Assembly: GCF_028657905.1 (NCBI RefSeq)
Contig: NZ_CP117781.1
Span: forward strand, 930,001-994,000
Direction: 5' to 3'
Length of the DNA stretch: 64,000 nucleotides
From: Burkholderia sp. FERM BP-3421
Lineage (GTDB): Bacteria; Pseudomonadota; Gammaproteobacteria; Burkholderiales; Burkholderiaceae
Below the pieces are notes generated by a model, which saw only the letters and a list, made by a program, of their open reading frames with translations, was not told the origin of the DNA and made no database searches. Positions 46,346-55,199 of this stretch are shown here, in pieces. Positions within the stretch are counted from its first letter, which is position 1; each line of letters starts with the position of its first letter. Both the position numbers and the translations under genes were made by a program.

Positions 46346-47278
46346 CTAGGCGCCAGTCGCGGCGTGCACGGCCTGATCCGCGTCGGCCGTCAGGAACTGC
46401 GTCACGCGCCGGATCACGCCCGCGTCCGACAGGATGCGCACGTGTCCGACCTTCTCGACCCGCTCGAACACGACGCCCGGCAGCGCCGCGACGATGTTTT
46501 CCGATTCGCAGATCGGCACGACGTCGTCGTTCGGGCCGTGCATCACCAGCATCCGCGCGGCGAGCCCGCGGCCCAGCACGCCGATGTCCCAGTGCTGCGG
46601 CGGCACGCCGTTGCGGCTGTGCAGCTCCGCGTACAGCGCGCGCATCACGGGCGGCGTCAGCTGCAGGAAATCGTTCGACCAGCGATCGATCACGGCGGGC
46701 AGCGTGCACGGCGGCGCGAGCATCACGAGACCGGCCGCGCTCGCCGGGCCGAGTTCCGCGAGCGCGCCGGTCGAGGCGATCGACCCGAGCGAGTGCGCGA
46801 CGATGGCGTGCACGCCGCCGAGCGAGCGGATCGCACCCTTCACCGCGTCCTTGAAGGCCGTCATCGTGGTCACGGTGCCGGGCGACACGCCGTGCGCGGG
46901 CGCATCGAACGCGGCGACCCGGAAGCCGGCCTTCTGCAGCCACGGCACGAACGAGAACATCGTCGCGCTGTCGGCGCCCCAGCCGTGCACCAGCAGCACG
47001 GTGCGCTCGCCCTTGCCCCATACGTGGCCGTGCTTGACGCCCGCGACGCCCTCGATCTCGAAGCGGCGCGCGCCGAGCGGCGTCATGTCCTTCGGCGGCG
47101 TCTTGCGGAACGTGCGCGTGTAGCCGAACAGGTCGGTCGCCCGCCGCGCGGCGGCGGCGGACGACACCACGCTCAGCGCGTCGACGTAGCCCTTGACGAG
47201 CCGCTTGCGGAACGGCATCGGCGGCGCGGCGGGCTGCGCCAGGGCGCCGGGAAGAGATTGCTCGGAAGTATTGGACAT
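46346..47278 (-). CDS. cayF: Alpha/beta hydrolase, likely polyyne chain-releasing thioesterase
   Basis: 310 residues. Oxyanion motif VLLVHGWGADSATM, nucleophile in IVAHSLGSIAS, acid in MHGPNDDVVP and His in KVGHVRIL. The cay cluster has a hydrolase/thioesterase at this position, which would free the polyyne acid from the carrier protein. Confidence 0.85.
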   Translation of the reverse strand: MSNTSEQSLPGALAQPAAPPMPFRKRLVKGYVDALSVVSSAAAARRATDLFGYTRTFRKTPPKDMTPLGARRFEIEGVAGVKHGHVWGKGERTVLLVHGWGADSATMFSFVPWLQKAGFRVAAFDAPAHGVSPGTVTTMTAFKDAVKGAIRSLGGVHAIVAHSLGSIASTGALAELGPASAAGLVMLAPPCTLPAVIDRWSNDFLQLTPPVMRALYAELHSRNGVPPQHWDIGVLGRGLAARMLVMHGPNDDVVPICESENIVAALPGVVFERVEKVGHVRILSDAGVIRRVTQFLTADADQAVHAATGA

Positions 47279-47303
47279 CGCTGCTTCTCCTGCGTGAAGG
47301 ACG

Positions 47304-48404
47304 TCAGATCGCGGTGTCGGCGCGCGGCGGCGTCGGCGCGGCGGGGGTCGCGACCGCCTCGAACGACTGGTAGTAGCCGTGCACCGGGTCGTACAGGTGG
47401 CAGGAACGAATCACCTTCCATACCTCGCCCCAGGTGAACGTCTTCTGCCGGATCGCGCCCGGGTACTTGCGCTTGAGCGCCTCGCGCGCCTTCGGCAGGT
47501 TGTAGAACGGGATGACCGGCACGACATGGTGGGCGGCGTGCACCGAGATGTTGTGCGTGAAGAAGTGCAGCCACTTCGGGTACTCGTAGTCGGTCGTCAT
47601 CATCAGCCGGCTGCCGTTCAGGGTCCAGTGCTCGCGGGTGAGGAACGGCATGTCGTCGGCGATGTGATGCATCATCGTCGTCGTGCTGAACCACGCGTGA
47701 ATGCCGAGCCACGGGCCGAGGAAGTACAGCAGGAAGCCTTGCCAGCCGGTGAAGTAGATCAGCGCGGGCAGGTAGATCGCGGCGAACAGCACGGTCACCA
47801 CGATCGAGCGTCGCACGTCGTTGCGCGCCTCCAGCTTCGGGAACATGCCGGGACGGAAGCCCGAATGGCGCTGGTAGTTGACGGTGCCGAGCCAGAACAG
47901 CCAGCTGCGCGTGCTGCGATACACGAACTTTTCCCACAGCCCCATGCGCCGGTACTGCTCGGGCAACACCGGGCGCCAGTCGGTATCCATCTCCAGGCTG
48001 TTGGTGTTCGCGTGATGCAGGTTGTGCATGTGACGCCAGCCGTGGAACGGATACAGCAGCGGGAACAGCGCGATCTGGCCGAGCATGAAGTTGAAGCGGC
48101 GGCTCTTCGAGAACGAGTTGTGCCCGCAATCGTGCGCGATGCAGAACAGCCCCCAGCCGCCCAGCCCCGCCGCGAGCCAGAGTGGGATGTAGAGCGACCA
48201 GTGCGGCGCGTAGTGGACGCCGACGACCGCGCCGACGTAAAGCGCGGCGCTCGCGAAGAAGCCGAGCAGTCCGCGCGCGAGGCGCGGTTCGTACAGCTCG
48301 CGCGGGATCGCGTCGGCCAGGCGCTCGTGGTCGAGCGTCTTGAGCGAGTCGACGAACTCGCGGAAGCCCTGCGTCTGCTGCTGCGGTAGTTTGATGGTTG
48401 CCAT
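47304..48404 (-). CDS. cayE: Membrane fatty acid desaturase/acetylenase, omega-6 type
   Basis: 366 residues. Histidine boxes: HDCGH (91-95), HNLHH with HGWRH upstream (121-131), and HAAHH near residue 290. This is the delta-12/omega-6 subclass, distinct from the two delta-9-like desaturases of the cluster. It should introduce or further oxidise double bonds to triple bonds in the ACP-bound chain. Confidence 0.9.
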   Translation of the reverse strand: MATIKLPQQQTQGFREFVDSLKTLDHERLADAIPRELYEPRLARGLLGFFASAALYVGAVVGVHYAPHWSLYIPLWLAAGLGGWGLFCIAHDCGHNSFSKSRRFNFMLGQIALFPLLYPFHGWRHMHNLHHANTNSLEMDTDWRPVLPEQYRRMGLWEKFVYRSTRSWLFWLGTVNYQRHSGFRPGMFPKLEARNDVRRSIVVTVLFAAIYLPALIYFTGWQGFLLYFLGPWLGIHAWFSTTTMMHHIADDMPFLTREHWTLNGSRLMMTTDYEYPKWLHFFTHNISVHAAHHVVPVIPFYNLPKAREALKRKYPGAIRQKTFTWGEVWKVIRSCHLYDPVHGYYQSFEAVATPAAPTPPRADTAI

Positions 48405-48429
48405 CGTATAGGCTCCTTTGCCGTGCGGG

Positions 48430-48753
48430 CTACGCCTTCACTTCGCTCGACGCGAGATCGGTGGCCAGGTAATGCGCGAGATCGTCGATGTTCTGGTGTT
48501 CGAACAGCAGCGCCGGGGACAGGCGCTGTTCGAGCAGCTTCTCCAGGTCGCCCGCGACCTGCAGCGCGACGAGCGAATCGAGGCCGTAGGACTCGAAGGT
48601 GCGCGCGGTCTCGATCTGCGCGGCCGGTACGTTGATCTGTTTCGCCAGCCGCTCGACGAGCCACTGGCGGATGCCGGCTTCCGTCAGCGGGGCGGCCGAA
48701 CGCTTTTCCTCGGTGAAGCCGATCTTGTTGAACAGGCTCGAAATGAACGCCAT
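48430..48753 (-). CDS. cayD: Acyl carrier protein of the polyyne cluster
   Basis: 107 residues; carrier site YGLDSLVALQ with Ser60. Set between desaturase genes, as in known polyyne cassettes. It carries the fatty acyl chain that the ligase loads and the desaturases modify. Confidence 0.93.
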   Translation of the reverse strand: MAFISSLFNKIGFTEEKRSAAPLTEAGIRQWLVERLAKQINVPAAQIETARTFESYGLDSLVALQVAGDLEKLLEQRLSPALLFEHQNIDDLAHYLATDLASSEVKA

Positions 48754-48807
48754 GATGTGTACTCCAACGTCAGGGTTGAGAAAACGAATCGAAATGACGA
48801 CCGAGGT

Positions 48808-49782
48808 TCAGGTCGCGTTGCGCGCGCGCAGGCGGTCGATGACTTCCCGGCTCGGCGAGCGCAACTCCCAGACGATGCCGAGCTTGCCCAGCAGCGTCAG
48901 AACCCAGCCCGACAGGTCGGGCTCCCACCACCGCACGCCATGCCGGTACCAGGCCGGGAATGCGTGGTGGTTGTTCTGCAGACCTTCGCCGAAGGTCAGG
49001 AACGCGACGATCCAGTTGTTGGTGCTGTGATCGCGGTTGTCGAATGGCCGGCTGCCGTAGCGATGGCAGATCGAGCCGACGCACCAGGCGAACTGGTTGG
49101 CGAGGAACATGCGCGCGAAGCCGCCGAACAGCAGGCCCGACAGCGCGCCGGTCCAGCTCGACGTCACGAGGCCGCCGATCGCGGCGGGCGTCAGCAGGCC
49201 GAGCACGACCCAGTAGAAGTAGGTGCGGTTGAAGAACAGCAGGGTGCGGTCCTTGAGGATGTCCTGCGCGAAATAGCTCCAGCTCGACATGTCGGGCGCC
49301 ATCATCCACGGCATGTGCGCGTGCCAGAGGCCGCGCAGGCGTTCGGCGCGGCTGTCGCCGAGCAGGTTCGGCGAATGCGGATCGCCCGGCTTGTCGCTGT
49401 AGGTGTGATGGCGGCGATGCGTGGTGACCCAGAACAGGATCGGGCCCTGCGCGGCCATCGAGCCGCAGACCAGGATCAGCGCGCGGAACACCGACGAGGT
49501 CTTGAACGCGCGATGCGCGAGGAAGCGGTGATAGCCGATCGATACGCCGGCCATGTGCAGCACGTACATGACGCCGAACAGCCCGGCGTCGAGCCAGGTC
49601 GCGAGCCCCAGGTGCCACATCCACGCGGCGCCCAGCGAGCCGGCGAACGGAATCGCCATCACGCCGAACGCGGTGCGCGCCTTGATGCGGGCGCCGCGCG
49701 CGTCGAGCTGGTTGACGCCGCGCACGGGCGTGGGCTGGTCGCCGGCGGTGGCTGGCGGACTGCTGAAGTCGAGCGGGTTCAT
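48808..49782 (-). CDS. cayC: Membrane acyl desaturase, delta-9-like
   Basis: 324 residues. Histidine boxes: HRFLAHRAF, HRRHHTYSD and NNHHAFPAW, with the four membrane segments of acyl-CoA/ACP desaturases. It is about as long as its neighbour and clearly a paralogue. Conserved position in cay-type clusters. Confidence 0.9.
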   Translation of the reverse strand: MNPLDFSSPPATAGDQPTPVRGVNQLDARGARIKARTAFGVMAIPFAGSLGAAWMWHLGLATWLDAGLFGVMYVLHMAGVSIGYHRFLAHRAFKTSSVFRALILVCGSMAAQGPILFWVTTHRRHHTYSDKPGDPHSPNLLGDSRAERLRGLWHAHMPWMMAPDMSSWSYFAQDILKDRTLLFFNRTYFYWVVLGLLTPAAIGGLVTSSWTGALSGLLFGGFARMFLANQFAWCVGSICHRYGSRPFDNRDHSTNNWIVAFLTFGEGLQNNHHAFPAWYRHGVRWWEPDLSGWVLTLLGKLGIVWELRSPSREVIDRLRARNAT

Positions 49783-49828
49783 CGAGGGCTCTCCGGATGG
49801 CGGACGATGGAGCGGCGGGGGCGGAATG

Positions 49829-50758
49829 TCATGACTGCGTGGCCCGGTTCGCGGGGCGTTCGGGACGACGCACGTCCCAGACGAGGCCGAACAGCGCGAG
49901 CAGGTCGATCAGCGCGCCCGACGGATCGATCTGCCAGAAATGCTGGCTGGTGCGGGCGAGCGCGGGAAATGCGTGGTGGTTGTTGTGCCAGCCGCCGCCG
50001 ACCGCCGGCAGGGCGAGCCAGAACACGTTGCGGCTCTGGTCGCGCGTGGTGTTCGGATGCGGCCCGAAGCTGTGGGCGAACGAATTGATGGCCCAGGTCG
50101 ACTGGTCGACCAGGAAGATCCGCATCAGGCCGCCCCACAGGAAGCCCATCAGCGCCGAGTAGGCGGTGCCGCCGATCAGCCAGCCGGCCGCGGTCGGGAT
50201 CGCGAGGCCGACCGCGATCCACACGAAGTAGAACTGGTTGAGCTTGACGACCAGGCGGTTGCGCAGCAGGTCGGGCGTGAACGTGCTCCAGTTCTGCCGG
50301 CGCAGCGTGAACAGCCAGCCCACGTGCGCATGCCAGATCCCGCGCAGGCGGCCCTTGAAGTCGTCGCCGTGCAGGCGCGGCGAATGCGGGTCGCCTTCCT
50401 TGTCGGTGAAGGCGTGGTGCATCCGGTGGGTCGCGGCCCAGAACAGCACCGGGCCCTGCGCGGCCATCGAGCCGAAGATCGCGAACAGCGACGTGACGAT
50501 CGGGCCGGCCTTGAACGCCTGGTGCGAGAAGAAGCGGTGCAGGCCCGCCTCGACGCCGAGCGCGGTGCACACGTACATCGCGGCGAGCAGCCCGAGTTCG
50601 AGCCGGCCGATGCCGTGGAAGCAGGCGAGCACCACCGCCGCGACCGCGCCGGCGGCCGGGATGCCGACGGTCAGGTAGGCGAGGCGGCGTTCCGAGGCGC
50701 CGGTGCGGTCCGCGATCGCGGACGGTTGGGATGACGCGTGTTGGGTCTGGGTATCCAT
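49829..50758 (-). CDS. cayB: Membrane acyl desaturase, delta-9-like
   Basis: 309 residues from the ATG at 50758 with AAGGA upstream; a longer frame exists but lacks support. Histidine boxes: HRFFSHQAF, HRMHHAFTD and NNHHAFPAL. Paralogue of the downstream desaturase; the pair and the ACP form the typical bacterial polyyne cassette. Confidence 0.9.
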   Translation of the reverse strand: MDTQTQHASSQPSAIADRTGASERRLAYLTVGIPAAGAVAAVVLACFHGIGRLELGLLAAMYVCTALGVEAGLHRFFSHQAFKAGPIVTSLFAIFGSMAAQGPVLFWAATHRMHHAFTDKEGDPHSPRLHGDDFKGRLRGIWHAHVGWLFTLRRQNWSTFTPDLLRNRLVVKLNQFYFVWIAVGLAIPTAAGWLIGGTAYSALMGFLWGGLMRIFLVDQSTWAINSFAHSFGPHPNTTRDQSRNVFWLALPAVGGGWHNNHHAFPALARTSQHFWQIDPSGALIDLLALFGLVWDVRRPERPANRATQS

Positions 50759-50774
50759 GATGTCCTTGTCCGCG

Positions 50775-52616
50775 TCAGGTGCGGGCGTGGGGGTAGCTGG
50801 CCAGCGCTTCGGCAAGCAGCGCCTGGCGGGTCGCATAGCGCTGGATCTTGCCGCTCGTCGTCAACGGGATCGCGCCCGTCGGCGCGAAATGGATCACGTG
50901 CGGCGCCGCGCCGAGGTGCAGCGTCACGCGCTCGACGATCGCGTCGCGCAGCGAATGCAGCTCGTCGGACGTCACGCGCTCGCCACGGCGCAGCTCGGCG
51001 ACCACGGCGATCTGTTCGCTCGCGCCGGTGTCGATCGAGAACGCCGCGACGCCGTTGGGCCGGATCCTCGCATCGGTTTCCTGCACGAGTTGTTCGATGT
51101 CCTGCGGGTACAGGTTGCGACCCGCGTGGATGATCAGATCCTTGATCCGGCCGGTGACGAACAGCTCGCCGTCGCGCAGGAAGCCGAGGTCGCCCGTGCG
51201 CAGGTAGCGGTCCGGCGAGCCGGGCAGCGTCGCGTGGAAAGTTTCGCGGCTGCGTTCGGTCTGGTTCCAGTAGCCGACGCCGATGTTCGGGCCGCTGAAC
51301 CAGATCTCGCCGATCGCGCCGTCGGGCAGCGCGCGGCCGTCCGCCGGGTCGACGATGCGCAGGTCGTGTCCGGGCGCGGCGATGCCGCAGCCGGCCAGCG
51401 TCTGCGCGCGCGGATGATCGTCCGGGACGTCGAGCGCGGCGCCGTGCGCGAGGCGTTCCTGGTCGACGCTCGTGAAGATCGGCGCGGCGCCGTCGGGCTT
51501 GCCGGACACGAACACGGTTGCTTCCGCGAGCCCGTAGCAGGGGCCGAACGCGGCGGCGCGAAAGCCGCGCGACCCGAAGCGCGCCGCGAAGCGCTCGAAG
51601 GTGCGCAGCCGCACCGGCTCCGCGCCGCAGTAGATCGCCTCGACGGTCGACAGATCGAGGGTCGCCAATTCAGCGTCGTCTATCGTGTCGCAGCAGAGAT
51701 CGAAGGCGAAGTTCGGCGCGATGGTGGTCGTCACCCGGTAGCGCGACACGGCGGCGAGCCAGCGGTAGGGGCGCTGCACGAAATGCCCCGGCGACAGGAT
51801 CACGGTGGGGAAGCCTTCGTAGATCGGCTGCAGGATGCCGCCCATCAGGCCCATGTCGTGATACGGCGGCAGCCAGGTGCAGCCGACCCGCGCGCGCGGC
51901 CCGCCCATCCAGCGGCTCGCGCAGTGGCAGTTGCTGAGCAGGTTGTCGTGCGTGAGCATCACGCCCTTCGGGGCGGACGTCGATCCCGAGGTGTACTGCA
52001 GCAGCGCGAGGCTCTCCGGATCGAGCCGGGGCAGGTCGTCCGCGCCACTGGGCGATTTGTATGTATATGCATTGTTATGACCGAGAAGAAACGGGTCGAC
52101 ATCCGTCCAGGCGTCTTCCGGGAGCGTGTCCGGCAGCAGGGCCAGCACGCGCTCGCGCAGCTTCGAGAAACGGCCATTGGTCAGGATGATGTCGGCTTGC
52201 GCGTCCTGCGCGATCGACGCGAGGCGGCCGAGCGCACGCGTGCCGACGGGCGGGAACGAAGGGACCGCGACGGCGCCTGCCATCAGTACGCCGAATAGTG
52301 CGGCGACGTAGTCGATGCCGGCCTCGAACAGCATCAGCACACGTTTGCCGACCGATTCCCGCGCGCTCAGGTGATGCGCCACCGCGAGCGCCTGGCGATA
52401 CAGATCGCCGTAGCTGATCTCGCGCACCTCGTTCTCGCCATCCACGAGGTGAATGAAGGCGATCTGCCCGGGCCGCTCGGCGGCCTGCAGGCGCAACACG
52501 TCGACCATCGTCGCAACCGGGTAGCGCTCGAGCGTGGCGGGCGCGCCGTGACGCCGCTGCGTCGGGGCCGACGCGGAGATCCGCGCGGTTCCGGAATCGG
52601 TTTCGGATATTGTCAT
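50775..52616 (-). CDS. cayA: Fatty acyl-AMP ligase of the polyyne cluster
   Basis: 613 residues of the FadD32-like FAAL class. Motifs: QYTSGSTSAPKGVMLTH, WLPPYHDMGLMGG, FGPCYGLAEATVF and YLRTGDLGFL. The HDMGLMGG segment and the inserted region after residue 350 are typical of FAALs, which transfer acyl-AMP to a carrier protein instead of CoA. First gene of the operon; AAGGA precedes the ATG. Confidence 0.93.
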   Translation of the reverse strand: MTISETDSGTARISASAPTQRRHGAPATLERYPVATMVDVLRLQAAERPGQIAFIHLVDGENEVREISYGDLYRQALAVAHHLSARESVGKRVLMLFEAGIDYVAALFGVLMAGAVAVPSFPPVGTRALGRLASIAQDAQADIILTNGRFSKLRERVLALLPDTLPEDAWTDVDPFLLGHNNAYTYKSPSGADDLPRLDPESLALLQYTSGSTSAPKGVMLTHDNLLSNCHCASRWMGGPRARVGCTWLPPYHDMGLMGGILQPIYEGFPTVILSPGHFVQRPYRWLAAVSRYRVTTTIAPNFAFDLCCDTIDDAELATLDLSTVEAIYCGAEPVRLRTFERFAARFGSRGFRAAAFGPCYGLAEATVFVSGKPDGAAPIFTSVDQERLAHGAALDVPDDHPRAQTLAGCGIAAPGHDLRIVDPADGRALPDGAIGEIWFSGPNIGVGYWNQTERSRETFHATLPGSPDRYLRTGDLGFLRDGELFVTGRIKDLIIHAGRNLYPQDIEQLVQETDARIRPNGVAAFSIDTGASEQIAVVAELRRGERVTSDELHSLRDAIVERVTLHLGAAPHVIHFAPTGAIPLTTSGKIQRYATRQALLAEALASYPHART

Positions 52617-52686
52617 GTCGCCATCCTTTCTTCAGTAACGCGTTGTCTGCCGGTGTTTGAAACACACGCGGCCCGGAGCACTGGCA

Positions 52687-52721
52687 TTAAAGAAAACGAC
52701 CGTTCTGTTCGATTTCTTTAA
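52687..52721. promoter_or_regulatory. Inverted repeat in the polyyne operon leader
   Basis: TTAAAGAAA / TTTCTTTAA, perfect 9-bp arms separated by 17 bases, 71-105 bases upstream of the FAAL start. It could be an operator or an RNA hairpin in the 5' leader. Confidence 0.5.
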
Positions 52722-52757
52722 GCGAACATAAAAAAGCGCGATAACATGCCATTCCCG

Positions 52758-52779
52758 ATTTACGTAGAATTACGTAAAT
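52758..52779. promoter_or_regulatory. Palindromic operator candidate of the polyyne operon
   Basis: ATTTACGTA-GAAT-TACGTAAAT: perfect 9-bp arms with a 4-base spacer, 142-163 bases before the FAAL start, in AT-rich sequence. The symmetry suits a dimeric regulator. No regulator gene lies next to it. Confidence 0.6.
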
Positions 52780-55199
52780 GCCAGGAAAATATTTGTTTTC
52801 CGATTATTACAACGAATGCAGACCGTCAATACGCCGGCCTGTTGAAACTCGGCGTCAAGCAGATAACGGCACTCCCCGCGCCCGGCGCACGAGACGCGGG
52901 GCGACAAGGCAAGACGAGCCGTGGGCATCCGGCGGCGAGCCGGCGTCCAAGGATGATGCCGATGTGTTGCAGCGAGCGACGACTACTGGAGAAGCGAGTA
53001 CCACCGGCCCAGGCACAAGGGCTGGTGGCTATGGGGAGACACGGACGAGCGTCCGGCAAGGTCGCGCCTAACACTGGACGCGTCCTGGCAAGTAACGATG
53101 CCAGGTATCACGTCAGCCTCTTCCACGTGCCAGACGGGAATTGGAACGTACCCTGCACTCATTGCGGCCCTCGGTGACTCTTTTCATGTATATGCACGGA
53201 TATTTATTCAGAGAAAAATTAAAGTCAAGTGTATTTTTTAAGTAGCTGCCGTTTCGTGAAGATGTGAAGCATTACGGCAGGGTTCAGTTCGCGGCGCTGT
53301 TCTGACTCAAACCATTCTCTGGGTGGCGCGATTTTAATGGATATGTAAGCGTAAGACAAACTGAATGTTTGTTCTCTAATTTCGAAAATGCCCGGGGAGA
53401 TATGGAGGAGGCGACATGTCGGGGAGAGGGCGGGGGGCTTTTGAGGGACGGAAAGCACGACCGGATTCTCATGGAGGGTCGGTAGGAATCCGGAGCAAAA
53501 AGCTGGATGTCTCGCCGAGGGATTCGGGTTGGAAGCGCATGTCGTGTTCATCCCTGGCGATGCGAGACCGGTGCGGATGCATGCCGTCGGTCGGGACGAA
53601 AGGGGGCGAGGCGAGGAGGCGCTTTCGCGGCGAATTGGTCGAGATGGTTGCGCGGGCATCGAGCCGCTTGCGTTCCGCAGCCGTCGCCGGCGATGCATGT
53701 GACGTGTTTTGTCGATTGCGGTATGGAGGAGGCATCGATCGAACAAGCGCGATGCGGCGAACGGGAAGGAAGGCGGAGCGTTATCGCGCGCGATGTGCTG
53801 ACCGTGATCGACTGTGCTGTACTCGAAGCACGTGTTCGGCGAGCGATCGTGTTGCATCGGACATTGCCTCGATGTATCTCGCATGGGGCTGATCTGCCCG
53901 ATCCGTTTCGGGAACGGCGTGAATGACCCGATCGATACCATGACCTTGCTCGGTCGACGCGATGGCTTCCATCCGGTCGGTCGCGGGCAAGAGCGAATGC
54001 GCGATGTCATATCGTTGGAAAACCCGCGATATTCCCGTATTTCACGGCGCCCGGACACATCAAACGGAGTACTGAATCAATATCCGGATTGGTTTTGCCG
54101 ACGATTTTCCCGTAACGGATGTTCCGGATGGCGACCATTGGCTGCTGCTGCGCGTTCTCGCTGTCGAGTCATTCGCTGGGTGCGCGCTTCGCAGACATGT
54201 CGACCACGGAACGCGCGATCCGGACCGCATGCACGAGATCGGTCTCGCGTTCGTCGAGGCGTATCTCGCGACTGTGGTGTGCGTCGGCGACGGACAGTTG
54301 GAGAAGACGCGGCACGCTCGGCGCTAACGGAAACGCGCAGCGATCGCCGCGAAATTTTCCCCGTCGTAGTTGACGTGCGTGTCGCGTCGTCGCCCATCCT
54401 TGGAAGGAGGCGACGGCGATTGCCCGGCCTGCCTGCGCGCCTGCGGCGGCACGGAGTCGGATGCGGACAGTGTGTGATCCGGCAGTGAAGATAAGCGGTG
54501 GGGCGATGCGATCGTTCGGATGCCACGCCCTCGGAATCGGAGGCGAGACGGGATATCGGCGCGTCACTCGATGAGGTGCCCCGGTCGAACGCATCCGCGC
54601 ACACGATCCCGGCATCGATATCGATCGAGCGTTCCGAAGCGGGTTGCACGGCGATCGTGCATGACGCCCGACCCGCGCATCGTTTCGCAGCAAGGAGCGG
54701 CATGGCGGCGCAGCGTGCAGCCGCCGCGATACGAGCAGGGAAGGGATCGGCCAACGGCAGCTATTCTTTACCAACACATTACGCAGTCCGGATAAAAAAC
54801 CGCCGTTCACCAAACGGAAATAATAAAAAGATTCCATCCTCGTTTTTCGGAAATTCTGAAAAAGACAATACTTTTTTGGGTAGAGCATTCTCTCCACGCA
54901 TAGATTGCACTGCCGCAAAAAAAGTGTCACGGCACAGGTTCGAGCGCGCTTTTTCGATGCCTGTCCCGTCCCGCCGATATCCGCGGAAATCCCTTGTCGA
55001 ACAAGGAACATAGCGCCGCACAAGGCTCCGCGCGCGATCCGCTCTGCCCGATATCGCCCAGCACGCGCCACTCGCGCATTCAAGCGGGGAATGTGTGCAT
55101 CGCAACAATCCATTTCAATCCGTCCGTCCCGAACGGTATGGTGAACACACGTTCGATATTCATTGAGCGATGCGAACAAACCGAGGGAAACCGTTCTCC
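52780..55199. other. 2.4-kb stretch without a convincing gene
   Basis: Frames in this stretch are short, rich in Arg, Ser and Pro, and lack ribosome-binding sites. The GC content is lower and more uneven than in the flanking genes, with AT-rich patches at 53180-53260 and 54775-54930. Two frames without a start look faintly protein-like: 53443-53703 (with HVVFIPGDARPVRMHAVG) and 54076-54327 (IRIGFADDFPV..., then LAFVEAYLATVVCVGDG). They may be remains of decayed genes. A dyad CTGCCGT/ACGGCAG lies at 53246-53280. The last part holds the promoter of the transporter gene at 55200. Confidence 0.55.

Noticed and set aside
53225..54058. 277-codon minus-strand frame
   Set aside because: Arg/Ser/Pro-rich, no motifs, poor start context; not gene-like compared with neighbours.
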